Translations under genes and position numbers: made by a program
From: CAYRNC01 sp964425645
GTDB lineage: Bacteria > Bacillota > Clostridia > Peptostreptococcales > Anaerovoracaceae
Direction of reading: 5' to 3'
Length of the DNA: 9,658 bases
NCBI GenBank assembly: GCA_964425645.1
Contig: CAYRNC010000066.1
Coordinates: 1 to 9,658 of the forward strand
Notes under the pieces: model-generated
What the model saw: only the letters and a program-made list of their open reading frames with translations
Database searches by the model: none
Told to the model about the DNA's origin: nothing
In this document: positions 1 to 5,467 of the stretch, one piece after another
Numbering within the stretch: position 1 is the stretch's first letter
Layout of the letters: each line of letters begins with the position of its first letter

Positions 1-420
1 GTAGGTTCGGGACCGGGGTATTTTAGCGCTGAGATTGCAAGCATTATACCCAATGGCAAATTGATTCTAACAGATATCCAAGAAGAAATGCTTAAACTGG
101 CCAGGAAAAGATTATCTGGAAAAATGATAACAAACATAGACTATCATCTGTGTAATGGCCTAGACTTCCCCTTTGAAGATAATAAATTTGACCTGATTTA
201 TATGGTAACCGTTTTAGGTGAGGTGGAAAGCAAGGAACAATATATTAGGGAATTTTTCAGAATGCTGCGACCTGGCGGCGTACTGTCTATATCGGAACAA
301 GCCGGGGATCCGGATAAAATGTCCATAGAAGAAATTAAAGAGCTAGTATATGGCTCTGGATTTGAATTCAGCAAACTTTATGGAACCAAAAACAATTTCA
401 CTATAAATTTTCGAAAATGA
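1..420 (+). CDS. Class I SAM-dependent methyltransferase, 3' part (5' end outside window)
   Basis: The reading frame is open from base 1 to the TGA at 418-420, giving 139 residues of the C-terminal part of a Rossmann-fold methyltransferase. The window begins inside motif I: residues 1-9 read VGSGPGYFS, the glycine-rich SAM-binding loop. Asp25 in LTDIQEEM sits at the end of strand 2, where the acid that binds the SAM ribose is expected. FDLIYMVTVLGEV (about 63-75) corresponds to the strand-4 region, and MLRPGGVLSISE (about 88-99) is the usual post-motif segment. The C-terminus (NFTINFRK) looks complete. The TTG at 61 is inside the domain and is not a real start. The substrate cannot be told; UbiE-like proteins of this sort are often annotated only as methyltransferase. 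GC is about 38% by hand count, lower than the ribosomal operon. The gene points towards the operon, and I see no strong terminator after it. Confidence 0.85.
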   Translation, partial: VGSGPGYFSAEIASIIPNGKLILTDIQEEMLKLARKRLSGKMITNIDYHLCNGLDFPFEDNKFDLIYMVTVLGEVESKEQYIREFFRMLRPGGVLSISEQAGDPDKMSIEEIKELVYGSGFEFSKLYGTKNNFTINFRK

Positions 421-635
421 GCATTGGACACCCCAGCCCCATGTTGTGACATATTATTTTTATTATACGAACCCAAATATTTTCACATCTGCAGTGCACC
501 GTTTTGAACCTTATATTTCTTCCTGCCGTTAAACAAACTTGTCGTAACTTTGCATTTTTTTTATGGGAATATAGAACAGAAGTTGTTGATATTTTTTATT
601 AGGGTGGGAGGTTATTTTGAAAGCAATTAAGATAC
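421..635. other. AT-rich intergenic stretch, no clear gene
   Basis: These 215 bases separate the methyltransferase stop from the end of the regulator remnant. A short GC-rich block (about 426-440) is followed by a 4-bp hairpin (ATGT/ACAT, 441-452) and a T-rich run, which is too weak to call a terminator. At 601-610 there is a purine-rich, Shine-Dalgarno-like GGGTGGGAGG, followed at 617 by TTG and a 26-codon frame that ends at 697, antisense to the remnant. I do not recognise that peptide. The stretch may be decayed sequence. Confidence 0.5.
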
Positions 636-1250
636 CTAAATACTGTTTTCCAGTTTCCCCGCTATTCGTTGAAAGTAGAGCCCACTTAAAAGGATAAAAA
701 AGGCGGGATTATTTATAACAGCATCGGCCATATCCTTTTTTATGGTTTTCCCGTCCCTGGGCGGTGCTTTATCCAGGCCGAATTCAGCGAACCAGACATC
801 CAGTAAATTGAAGAAGTCGCCCCCATGCAGGCTGAGAGGACAGATGCTTCCTGTGACAAGCTTCTCATATTGTTTCAGCATGTACAGCGCCTTATCGATA
901 TTTTTTTGTTTCGCGTAACCTTGCGAAACGGCAAGATAAAGATTTGCAAGGATGCCGGAATGCAGTTCCTTTATATTGAATGCTTCTGTAAACCGTTTTG
1001 AATTAACCTCATCCGGTAAAAAGTAGGAGGTAAAAAAACCGAACACAGAAATAATATGCTAGGATTGTATAACAGACTTTGCCTTATCTGTTTTACCGAT
1101 CATCTGATAGGCGGCATCTGACAATGTTTCGGTATCAAGGGATGATGCCTCTGTTTTTTCAAGCAATTGTAATGCACTGTCAGCATCACCAGGGGCTACA
1201 AAGCAGCTTGAAAGGACTCTCGCTATATTTATTTCCTTCACGATAACCAC
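636..1250 (-). pseudogene. Decayed C-terminal part of a probable XRE-type regulator (N-terminus missing, in-frame TAG)
   Basis: Two pieces lie in the same frame: 1250-1059 (63 codons, ending in TAG at 1059-1061) and its continuation to the TAG at 636-638. Read through the internal TAG they give one alpha-helical, TPR-like product. Segments such as ALQLLEKTEA, DTETLSDAAYQMIGKTDKAK, FNIKELHSGILANLYL, QGYAKQKNIDKALYMLKQYE, VTGSICPLSLHGGDFFNLLD and APPRDGKTIKKDM fit, as I remember it, the C-terminal domain found after an XRE helix-turn-helix in many clostridial regulators. That match is from memory, not a search. No helix-turn-helix is present: an in-frame stop (TAG, 1257-1259) lies just upstream. 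A GTG at 1241 with GAAGGTGG five bases upstream could still start a short peptide. The missing DNA-binding half and the nonsense codon point to a dead gene. It could instead be two small expressed ORFs, which I think less likely. Confidence 0.65.
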
Positions 1251-1260
1251 CTTCGGCTAT

Positions 1261-1289
1261 ATTGTATCGAATGAGTATTGATCAAACAA
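1261..1289 (-). promoter_or_regulatory. Possible sigma-A promoter before the regulator remnant
   Basis: On the minus strand TTGTTT (1289-1284) is followed after 17 bases by TACAAT (1266-1261), a fair match to the housekeeping consensus. It lies between the rplQ hairpin and the remnant. The expected start of transcription, near 1254, would fall inside the Shine-Dalgarno-like GAAGGTGG of the remnant, so it does not fit well as that gene's promoter and may be chance. Confidence 0.25.
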
Positions 1290-1339
1290 TGGACTATGAA
1301 TTTACTTTCCTTTGACAAATCAACCGGAGCACATAACAG

Positions 1340-1378
1340 AAATAAGGATGGACCCTGTAAAGGTATCCACCCTTATTT
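1340..1378 (-). terminator. Hairpin after rplQ, probable end of the ribosomal operon
   Basis: Bases 1340-1352 and 1366-1378 pair over 13 positions. The one plus-strand mismatch (A1348/C1370) becomes a U.G pair in the minus-strand RNA, so the stem is continuous in the operon transcript. Inside it, CCT and AGG (1354-1356 and 1361-1363) can pair around GTAA. The hairpin begins 21 bases after the rplQ stop. In the minus direction the 3' arm ends in UUAUUU, then CUGUUAU, a broken rather than perfect U-tract. On the plus strand the hairpin is followed by a long T-rich stretch, so it may work in both directions. Confidence 0.7.
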
Positions 1379-1399
1379 TTCTTATTTATCGTTTATTAT

Positions 1400-1741
1400 T
1401 TACACAAGTTCCAAAAACACCATCTCGGCGTTATCGCCCTGTCTTGGACCCAGTTTCAAAATTCTTGTGTAACCACCGTTGCGATCGGCGTATTTAGGTC
1501 CGATCTCATCAAACAGTTTTTTTACCACATCTTCGCTGTAGATGCAGGCCATGGCCTGCCTCCTTGCGTGCAGATCTCCCCGCTTACCGAGGGTTATCAT
1601 TTTTTCCGCTATTTTTCTCGCTTCCTTCGCCCTTTTGTCGGTTGTCGTGATCCTGCCTTCCCGAAGAAGGTCAGTCACCAGGTTCCGAAGCATCGATTTT
1701 CTATGCGCAGTCGGTCTGCCTAATTTTCTGTAGCCCGGCAT
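1400..1741 (-). CDS. rplQ: 50S ribosomal protein L17
   Basis: This 113-residue protein of the large subunit, which lies near the exit of the peptide tunnel, is full length for the short bacterial form. It opens with MPGYRKLGRPTAHRKSMLRN, the family signature, continues with LREGRITTTDKRAKEARK and ends with GGYTRILKLGPRQGDNAEMVFLEL, the last being the usual C-terminal strand. The ATG start has AGGAGG nine bases upstream. It is the last gene of the operon, 16 bases after rpoA, and is followed by a hairpin. In many Firmicutes the next genes would be those of an ECF transporter and truA; none is seen here. Confidence 0.98.
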   Translation of the reverse strand: MPGYRKLGRPTAHRKSMLRNLVTDLLREGRITTTDKRAKEARKIAEKMITLGKRGDLHARRQAMACIYSEDVVKKLFDEIGPKYADRNGGYTRILKLGPRQGDNAEMVFLELV

Positions 1742-1757
1742 ATTGCTTTTCCTCCTC

Positions 1758-2705
1758 TTATTCGTCGCTGGATCTGAGCATCAGCCCAAGCTCATCCAAC
1801 TTGTTTTTGATTTCGTCCAAAGACTTCTTTCCTAAATTTCGGACCTTCATCATGTCCTCCTCCGTGCGATGGGTGAGCTCCTCGACGGTATTGATAGACG
1901 CCCTCTTAAGGCAGTTGAAGGAACGCACTGAAAGCTCCAATTCCTCTATAGTCATTTCCAGGGCCTTTTCCTTTTGATCCTCTTCTTTTTCCACCATAAT
2001 CTCTACATCATCCATACTGTCGGTAAGGTCGATAAAGAGTTTTAAATGCTCTTGCATTATCTTGGCGCCGATGGAAACGGCTTCTTCCGGATCTATACTT
2101 CCGTCAGTCCATATTTCCAGTATCAATCGGTCAAAATCCGTAACATGACCTACTCTTGTATCTTCAACGGTAAAATTTACCCTTTGAACCGGCGTAAAAA
2201 TAGAATCCACCGGAATAACAGCTATAGGCATATTCTCCGTCTTATTTTGCTCAGCAGGTACATAACCTCTGCCTTTAGCTATATTGATCTCCATGACAAG
2301 GGAGGCATTCTCCTCCAGGCTTGCAATGTGAAGATCCGTATTGAAGATAGAAAGGCCGCTGTCCGCAATTATATCGGCTGCAGTGACCTCCTTTGGGCCT
2401 ACTGCATTAATAATTACCCTTTTGGTATACTCATCATTTAGCCGCACTGAAAGCTTTTTAAGGTTCAGAATGATTTCCGTAACATCCTCCTTAACACCAG
2501 GGATGGTAGAGAACTCATGCAAAATCCCATCGATCTTAACCGATGTGACCGCAGCCCCGGGAAGGGAGCTGAGCAATACTCTTCGAAGACTATTGCCCAA
2601 GGTTGTCCCGTAACCTCTCTCTAAAGGTTCAACTATAAATTTGCCGTAATTGCTTTCCTCTTCACTGTAAATGCATTCGATTGTCGGCTTTTCAATTTCG
2701 ATCAT
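1758..2705 (-). CDS. rpoA: DNA-directed RNA polymerase subunit alpha
   Basis: At 315 residues this is the normal length for a Firmicute alpha subunit, the dimer on which beta and beta' assemble. The N-terminal assembly domain is seen at about 1-230, with the dimer helix GNSLRRVLLSSLPG at 37-50 and GRGYVPAEQN at 145-154. An acidic linker (about 232-250, MVEKEEDQKEK) leads to the C-terminal domain at about 252-312, with RSFNCLKRA (261-269) and VRNLGKKSLDEIK (288-300). These are the helix-hairpin-helix parts that touch UP-element DNA and activators. The ATG has AGGAGGG upstream. The gene lies between rpsD and rplQ, the standard alpha-operon place, but is separated from rpsD by 78 bases that hold a hairpin, so its level could be set separately from that of the ribosomal proteins. 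Confidence 0.98.
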   Translation of the reverse strand: MIEIEKPTIECIYSEEESNYGKFIVEPLERGYGTTLGNSLRRVLLSSLPGAAVTSVKIDGILHEFSTIPGVKEDVTEIILNLKKLSVRLNDEYTKRVIINAVGPKEVTAADIIADSGLSIFNTDLHIASLEENASLVMEINIAKGRGYVPAEQNKTENMPIAVIPVDSIFTPVQRVNFTVEDTRVGHVTDFDRLILEIWTDGSIDPEEAVSIGAKIMQEHLKLFIDLTDSMDDVEIMVEKEEDQKEKALEMTIEELELSVRSFNCLKRASINTVEELTHRTEEDMMKVRNLGKKSLDEIKNKLDELGLMLRSSDE

Positions 2706-2726
2706 TGTAAAACCCTCCTTTTAAAA

Positions 2727-2769
2727 GATCCGGAATCCGGACCCATGCAATTTCATGGGTTTCCGGATC
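2727..2769 (-). promoter_or_regulatory. Hairpin with duplicated 3' arm in the rpsD-rpoA gap
   Basis: A 13-bp stem (2735-2747 with 2754-2768, with two unpaired bases at 2760-2761) closes a 6-base loop. The heptamer ATCCGGA occurs twice in tandem on the plus strand (2728-2734 and 2735-2741). The single partner arm TCCGGAT (2762-2768) can therefore pair with either copy, with GATCCGGA/TCCGGATC giving 8 bp in the outer register. In the minus-strand RNA the hairpin is followed by UUUU and then at once by the AAAAGGAGGG ribosome binding site of rpoA. It could be a weak terminator, a processing site or a protein target; the sequence alone does not decide. Confidence 0.6.
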
Positions 2770-2783
2770 GATACCCCTCTACC

Positions 2784-3413
2784 TTATTTCGAGTAGAGCT
2801 CGACGATGAGATGCTCTGCGACGGGCGTATCAATTTCATCTCTTGTGGGAATTGCCAACACTCTTCCCTCCAGCTTATCCGTGTCCACGGAGATCCAGGA
2901 AGGAGTGCTTATGGACATATCCCTGATCTCTTTAAATTTAGGAGACGCAGTACTCTTCTCTCTTACTTTAACAACATCACCGGCCTTCAGCTGGAAGGAG
3001 GGAATGTTCTGCTTCCTGCCGTTAACCGTGAAATGATTATGGGTTACAAGCTGCCTTGCTTCCTTTCTGGAAGATGCAAAGCCCATCCGGAATACGACAT
3101 TNNNNNNNNNNAATCTGGTTTCAAGAAAAACCAGAAGGTTTTCACCGGTGAGCCCTTTTTTCTTGGAAGCTTTTATAAAATAGTTATGGAACTGAGCCTC
3201 CAGCAAGCCGTAAAAGCGCTTTGCCTTCTGCTTTTCCCTAAGCTGGAGCCCGTATTCCGTAGTTTTTATTCTTCTGCTTTGTCCATGCTGTCCCGGAACA
3301 TAGCTTCTTTTATCTATGGAGCATTTCATGCTGTAGCATCTTTCGCCCTTCAGAAACAGCTTCTGCCCTTCTCTTCTGCACTGTCTGCAGGAAGGACCTA
3401 TATATCGAGCCAT
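2784..3413 (-). CDS. rpsD: 30S ribosomal protein S4 (with an assembly gap)
   Basis: S4 starts assembly of the 30S body by binding the 5' domain of 16S rRNA, and in several bacteria it also represses its own mRNA. The N-terminus MARYIGPSCRQCRREG is typical. Cys9, Cys12, Cys26 and Cys31 form the four-cysteine zinc site known from the Thermus protein, so this is the zinc-binding form. The S4 RNA-binding domain follows from about residue 98 (MGFASSRKEARQLVTHNHF, then VNGRKQNIPSFQLKAGDVV), and the end is HLIVELYSK. The frame contains ten N at 3102-3111 and reads 209 residues as given. The family pattern suggests the true protein is two residues shorter. A possible ribosome binding site (GGAAGG) lies ten bases before the ATG, and rpsK is 21 bases upstream. 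Confidence 0.97.
   Translation of the reverse strand: MARYIGPSCRQCRREGQKLFLKGERCYSMKCSIDKRSYVPGQHGQSRRIKTTEYGLQLREKQKAKRFYGLLEAQFHNYFIKASKKKGLTGENLLVFLETRXXXXNVVFRMGFASSRKEARQLVTHNHFTVNGRKQNIPSFQLKAGDVVKVREKSTASPKFKEIRDMSISTPSWISVDTDKLEGRVLAIPTRDEIDTPVAEHLIVELYSK
3102..3111. other. Assembly gap (run of 10 N) inside rpsD
   Basis: Ten undetermined bases fall in the codons for residues 101-104 of S4. On the minus strand the codon before the gap is AGA (Arg100), then come TT, the gap, and AAT GTC GTA (Asn-Val-Val). The conserved S4 pattern here is Arg-Leu-Asp-Asn-Val-Val, which needs only four missing bases (TTN NNN). Four and ten are equal modulo 3, so the frame is kept either way. The ten N are probably a fixed-size placeholder. 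Confidence 0.95.
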
Positions 3414-3434
3414 ATTAACGATACCTTCCTTTCA

Positions 3435-3836
3435 CTACACTCTTCTTCGCTTCGGCGGTCTGCATCCGTTGTGAGGGATGGGAGTGATATCCTTGATCAT
3501 GTTTATCTCAAGGCCGGCGCTTTGCAAGGCTCGTATGGCAGCCTCACGGCCGGATCCCGGTCCTTTAACGTATACTTCCACCGTCTTAAGTCCATGCTCC
3601 ATGGCGGCCTTGGCCGCTGCATCAGAAGCCATCTGGGCAGCGAAAGGGGTCGACTTCCTTGAGCCCTTGAAACCCAAAGCGCCTGAACTGGACCATGAAA
3701 GGGCGTTGCCGCTTAAATCCGTCAATGTTATCATAGTGTTATTGAAGGTCGATTGGATATGAGCCTGACCGCGTTCTATATTCTTACGTTCTCTTCTTTT
3801 TCTTCGAACCGTTTTTTTAACCTGTTGTTTTGCCAT
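3435..3836 (-). CDS. rpsK: 30S ribosomal protein S11
   Basis: This 133-residue protein of the 30S platform, which lines the mRNA exit channel, is of normal length. The basic N-terminus (KKTVRRKRRERKNIERG) is followed by AHIQSTFNNTMITLTDLSGN, the central ALGFKGSRKSTPFAAQMA, VKGPGSGREAAIRALQSAG, and the conserved C-terminus DITPIPHNGCRPPKRRRV. The ATG is preceded by AGGGGG nine bases upstream, with a second AAGGA touching the start. It lies 15 bases after rpsM and 21 before rpsD, in the usual S13-S11-S4 order. Confidence 0.98.
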   Translation of the reverse strand: MAKQQVKKTVRRKRRERKNIERGQAHIQSTFNNTMITLTDLSGNALSWSSSGALGFKGSRKSTPFAAQMASDAAAKAAMEHGLKTVEVYVKGPGSGREAAIRALQSAGLEINMIKDITPIPHNGCRPPKRRRV

Positions 3837-3851
3837 TCCTTCGAGCCCCCT

Positions 3852-4220
3852 TTACTTTTTCTTCCTGCCGACGATCCTCTTGGGACCTTTTTGCGTTCTT
3901 GCATTAGTTTTAGTATTCTGCCCTCTGACAGGCATACCCCTTCTATGTCGAATCCCTCTGTAGCAGCCTATTTCCATCAGTCGCTTTATGTTAAGGGATA
4001 CATCCCTTCTGAGATCGCCTTCAACACTGTAATCTGAATCGATAATTTTACGAATATTTCCGACCTCTTCCTCAGACAGATCTTTGACCCTTGTATCCCG
4101 GCCGATCCCGGCCTTTTTAAGGATCTCGGCTGCCGTAGGTCTTCCAATACCGAATATATAGGTGAGTCCGATTTCCACTCTTTTATCCCTTGGTAAGTCG
4201 ACACCGGCTATACGAGCCAT
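3852..4220 (-). CDS. rpsM: 30S ribosomal protein S13
   Basis: S13 sits in the head of the 30S subunit and makes the bridges to the large subunit; its C-terminal tail reaches the P-site tRNA. The 122-residue length is typical. MARIAGVDLPRDKRVEIGLTY opens the protein, YIFGIGRPTA carries the helix-hairpin-helix-like part, and GIRHRRGMPVRGQNTKTNAR with the lysine-rich end GRKKK is the rRNA- and tRNA-contacting tail. The ATG has AAGGAGG eight bases upstream. It is the first gene of the alpha-operon segment and is preceded by an unusually long 122-base gap with RNA structure. Confidence 0.98.
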   Translation of the reverse strand: MARIAGVDLPRDKRVEIGLTYIFGIGRPTAAEILKKAGIGRDTRVKDLSEEEVGNIRKIIDSDYSVEGDLRRDVSLNIKRLMEIGCYRGIRHRRGMPVRGQNTKTNARTQKGPKRIVGRKKK

Positions 4221-4251
4221 ATGCTGTTTCCTCCTTCTTTGTTTGTTTTCC

Positions 4252-4281
4252 CCTATAATTGAATTTTATTGTCTATGTGAA
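4252..4281 (-). promoter_or_regulatory. Weak candidate promoter upstream of rpsM
   Basis: On the minus strand TTCACA (4281-4276, 5 of 6 matches to the -35 consensus) is followed after 18 bases by TATAGG (4257-4252, 4 of 6 matches to the -10). It would start transcription about 25 bases before rpsM. It lies downstream of the folded element at 4283-4336, so a transcript from here would lack that structure. AT-rich sequence makes chance matches easy. Confidence 0.25.
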
Positions 4282-4282
4282 T

Positions 4283-4336
4283 GCCTTTAGGTGTTTCGCT
4301 GCCTCCCGGCAGGAAAACTCAGCCGCCCTAAACGGC
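4283..4336 (-). ncRNA. Candidate cis-acting leader RNA between rpmJ and rpsM
   Basis: In the minus-strand RNA, which begins six bases after the rpmJ stop, GCCgUUUAGG (4336-4327) can pair with CCUAAAGGC (4291-4283) over 9 bp with one bulged G. This long stem encloses a hairpin at 4318-4293: GUUUU-c-CUGCC, loop GGGA, GGCAG-c-GAAAC, which is 10 bp including one U.G, with a single C/C mismatch. The left strand of the outer stem can instead form GCCG/CGGC (4336-4333 with 4325-4322). The UUUAGG is then left in the loop, free to pair with CCUAAA as a pseudoknot. No U-tract follows, so it is not a plain terminator. S4 binds a pseudoknot before rpsM in Escherichia coli, which makes an autoregulatory site plausible here, but the sequences are not alike and the role is inferred. 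Confidence 0.5.
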
Positions 4337-4342
4337 AATTCT

Positions 4343-4456
4343 TTAACCTTGCCTCTGCTTGTGCTTGGGGTTAATGCAGATGACCATAACCCTGCCCCTT
4401 CTGCGAATGACCTTGCATTTCTCGCAGATAGGCTTAACCGAAGCCTTAACCTTCAT
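4343..4456 (-). CDS. rpmJ: 50S ribosomal protein L36
   Basis: This very small gene encodes 37 residues beginning MKVKASVKPICEKCKVI and ending NPKHKQRQG, the exact form of bacterial L36, the smallest protein of the large subunit. Cys11, Cys14, Cys27 and His32 make the C-x2-C-x12-C-x4-H zinc ribbon, so it is the zinc-binding type rather than the cysteine-free paralogue that some bacteria use under zinc shortage. AAAGGAGGA lies just upstream of the ATG. It follows infA by 14 bases, the normal order, and is separated from rpsM by the long structured gap. Confidence 0.97.
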   Translation of the reverse strand: MKVKASVKPICEKCKVIRRRGRVMVICINPKHKQRQG

Positions 4457-4470
4457 TTTATACTCCTCCT

Positions 4471-4689
4471 TTATTTTTCTCTCCAGGTGATTCTTCCTCT
4501 TGAGAGATCGTAAGGTGATAATTCTACCTTTACCCTGTCTCCGGGTAAAATCCGAATGAAGTTCATTCTTATCTTACCGGATATATGTGCAAGCACCTCA
4601 TATCCGTTTTCAAGTTTTACTACAAACATCGCGTTGGGTTGAGCATCCACCACGGTACCAAATACTTCGATCGCATCCTTTTTAGCCAT
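4471..4689 (-). CDS. infA: Translation initiation factor IF-1
   Basis: IF-1 is a single OB-fold protein that occupies the 30S A site during initiation. The 72-residue length is standard. The sequence AIEVFGTVVDAQPNAMFVVK, the block LAHISGKIRMNFIRILPGD and the end SPYDLSRGRITWREK are those of the family. The last motif normally has Tyr or Phe where Trp69 stands here, a mild change. Two ATGs lie close together; only the second (4689) opens the IF-1 frame, because the first runs into TAA after three codons. The ribosome binding site GGAGGT is within the last codons of map, whose stop is four bases upstream, so the two genes are likely coupled. The KOW-domain (L14e-like) gene often found here in Clostridia is absent. 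Confidence 0.98.
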   Translation of the reverse strand: MAKKDAIEVFGTVVDAQPNAMFVVKLENGYEVLAHISGKIRMNFIRILPGDRVKVELSPYDLSRGRITWREK

Positions 4690-4693
4690 TCAT

Positions 4694-5467
4694 TCACACC
4701 TCCATACTGCTAGAATCAGCGGGCCGTGTTAACAACACAGGTTCATCTTCTGTAATAAGCACGGTATTTTCGTAATGAGCGGAACGTTTTCCGTCTACGG
4801 TCTCCACTGTCCAATTGTCCGAAAGTACTTTAACGTGAAAGCTTCCTTCATTAACCATGGGTTCTATGGCCAAAACCATACCGGGCAAAAGCTCCGGGCC
4901 GCGCCCGGGCCGACCGAAATTCGGCACTTTAGGCTCTTCATGCATTGACCTGCCGATCCCATGCCCCACAAAGTCTCTGACCACTGAAAATCCATCAGTC
5001 TCCACCCTCTTTTGAATGGCGTGGGACACATCCGACAGCCGATTACCGGCCCTCGCATATTTGAGGCCCTCATAGAAACTTTCCCTGGTAACGCTTATCA
5101 GGCGCTTTGAGTCATCGTCAATTTTCCCTACAGGATAAGTCCTTGCCGCATCGCTGTAATAGCCTCGAAATATGGTTCCTGTATCTACGCTGACAATATC
5201 CCCCTCACAAAGCTTCATGTCAGGCGAAGGTATGCCGTGTACCACCTGATGATTCACGGATACGCAGGCGCTAGCCGGATAACCATTGTAGCCTTTAAAA
5301 GCGGGAATCATATCGTGATATAGTATAGCATTTTCAACGTATTCATCCACCTCTTTTGTGCTGAGGCCCGGATGAATAACATCCTTTAGCCCTTCAAGTA
5401 TCATCCAAGTGACCCTTCCGGCCTCTTTCATAAGCAGTATTTCTTCCTGGGATTTGATAATAATCAT
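4694..5467 (-). CDS. map: Type I methionine aminopeptidase
   Basis: This cytosolic metalloprotease removes the starting methionine from new proteins when the second residue is small. The 257 residues form the bare pita-bread catalytic domain of the type Ia bacterial enzyme, without an N-terminal zinc or linker extension. The dinuclear metal ligands are Asp95 (SVDTG), Asp106 (YYSDAART), His169 (FVGHGIG), Glu202 (AIEPM) and Glu233 (HYENTV). His77 (VVHGIP) and His176 (MHEEP) are the substrate-side histidines. The start is the ATG at 5467, whose first bases are shared with the adk stop (ATGA overlap), which points to translational coupling. The secY-adk-map order is the common Firmicute arrangement. 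Confidence 0.97.
   Translation of the reverse strand: MIIIKSQEEILLMKEAGRVTWMILEGLKDVIHPGLSTKEVDEYVENAILYHDMIPAFKGYNGYPASACVSVNHQVVHGIPSPDMKLCEGDIVSVDTGTIFRGYYSDAARTYPVGKIDDDSKRLISVTRESFYEGLKYARAGNRLSDVSHAIQKRVETDGFSVVRDFVGHGIGRSMHEEPKVPNFGRPGRGPELLPGMVLAIEPMVNEGSFHVKVLSDNWTVETVDGKRSAHYENTVLITEDEPVLLTRPADSSSMEV

Noticed and set aside
426..452. GC-rich block and tiny hairpin after the methyltransferase as an insertion-sequence end or terminator
   Set aside because: I found no inverted partner or target duplication in the window, and the stem has only four base pairs.
1278..1733. Plus-strand ORFs around and opposite rplQ
   Set aside because: They are antisense to rplQ or lie in its terminator region, lack convincing ribosome binding sites, and their translations show no family features.
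2046..3762. Long plus-strand ORFs opposite rpoA, rpsD and rpsK, including one of 305 codons running through the N gap
   Set aside because: They are shadows of well-recognised minus-strand genes; the longest owes its length partly to the placeholder N run.
3986..4204. Second minus-strand frame within rpsM
   Set aside because: It overlaps the clear S13 frame and has no recognisable product.
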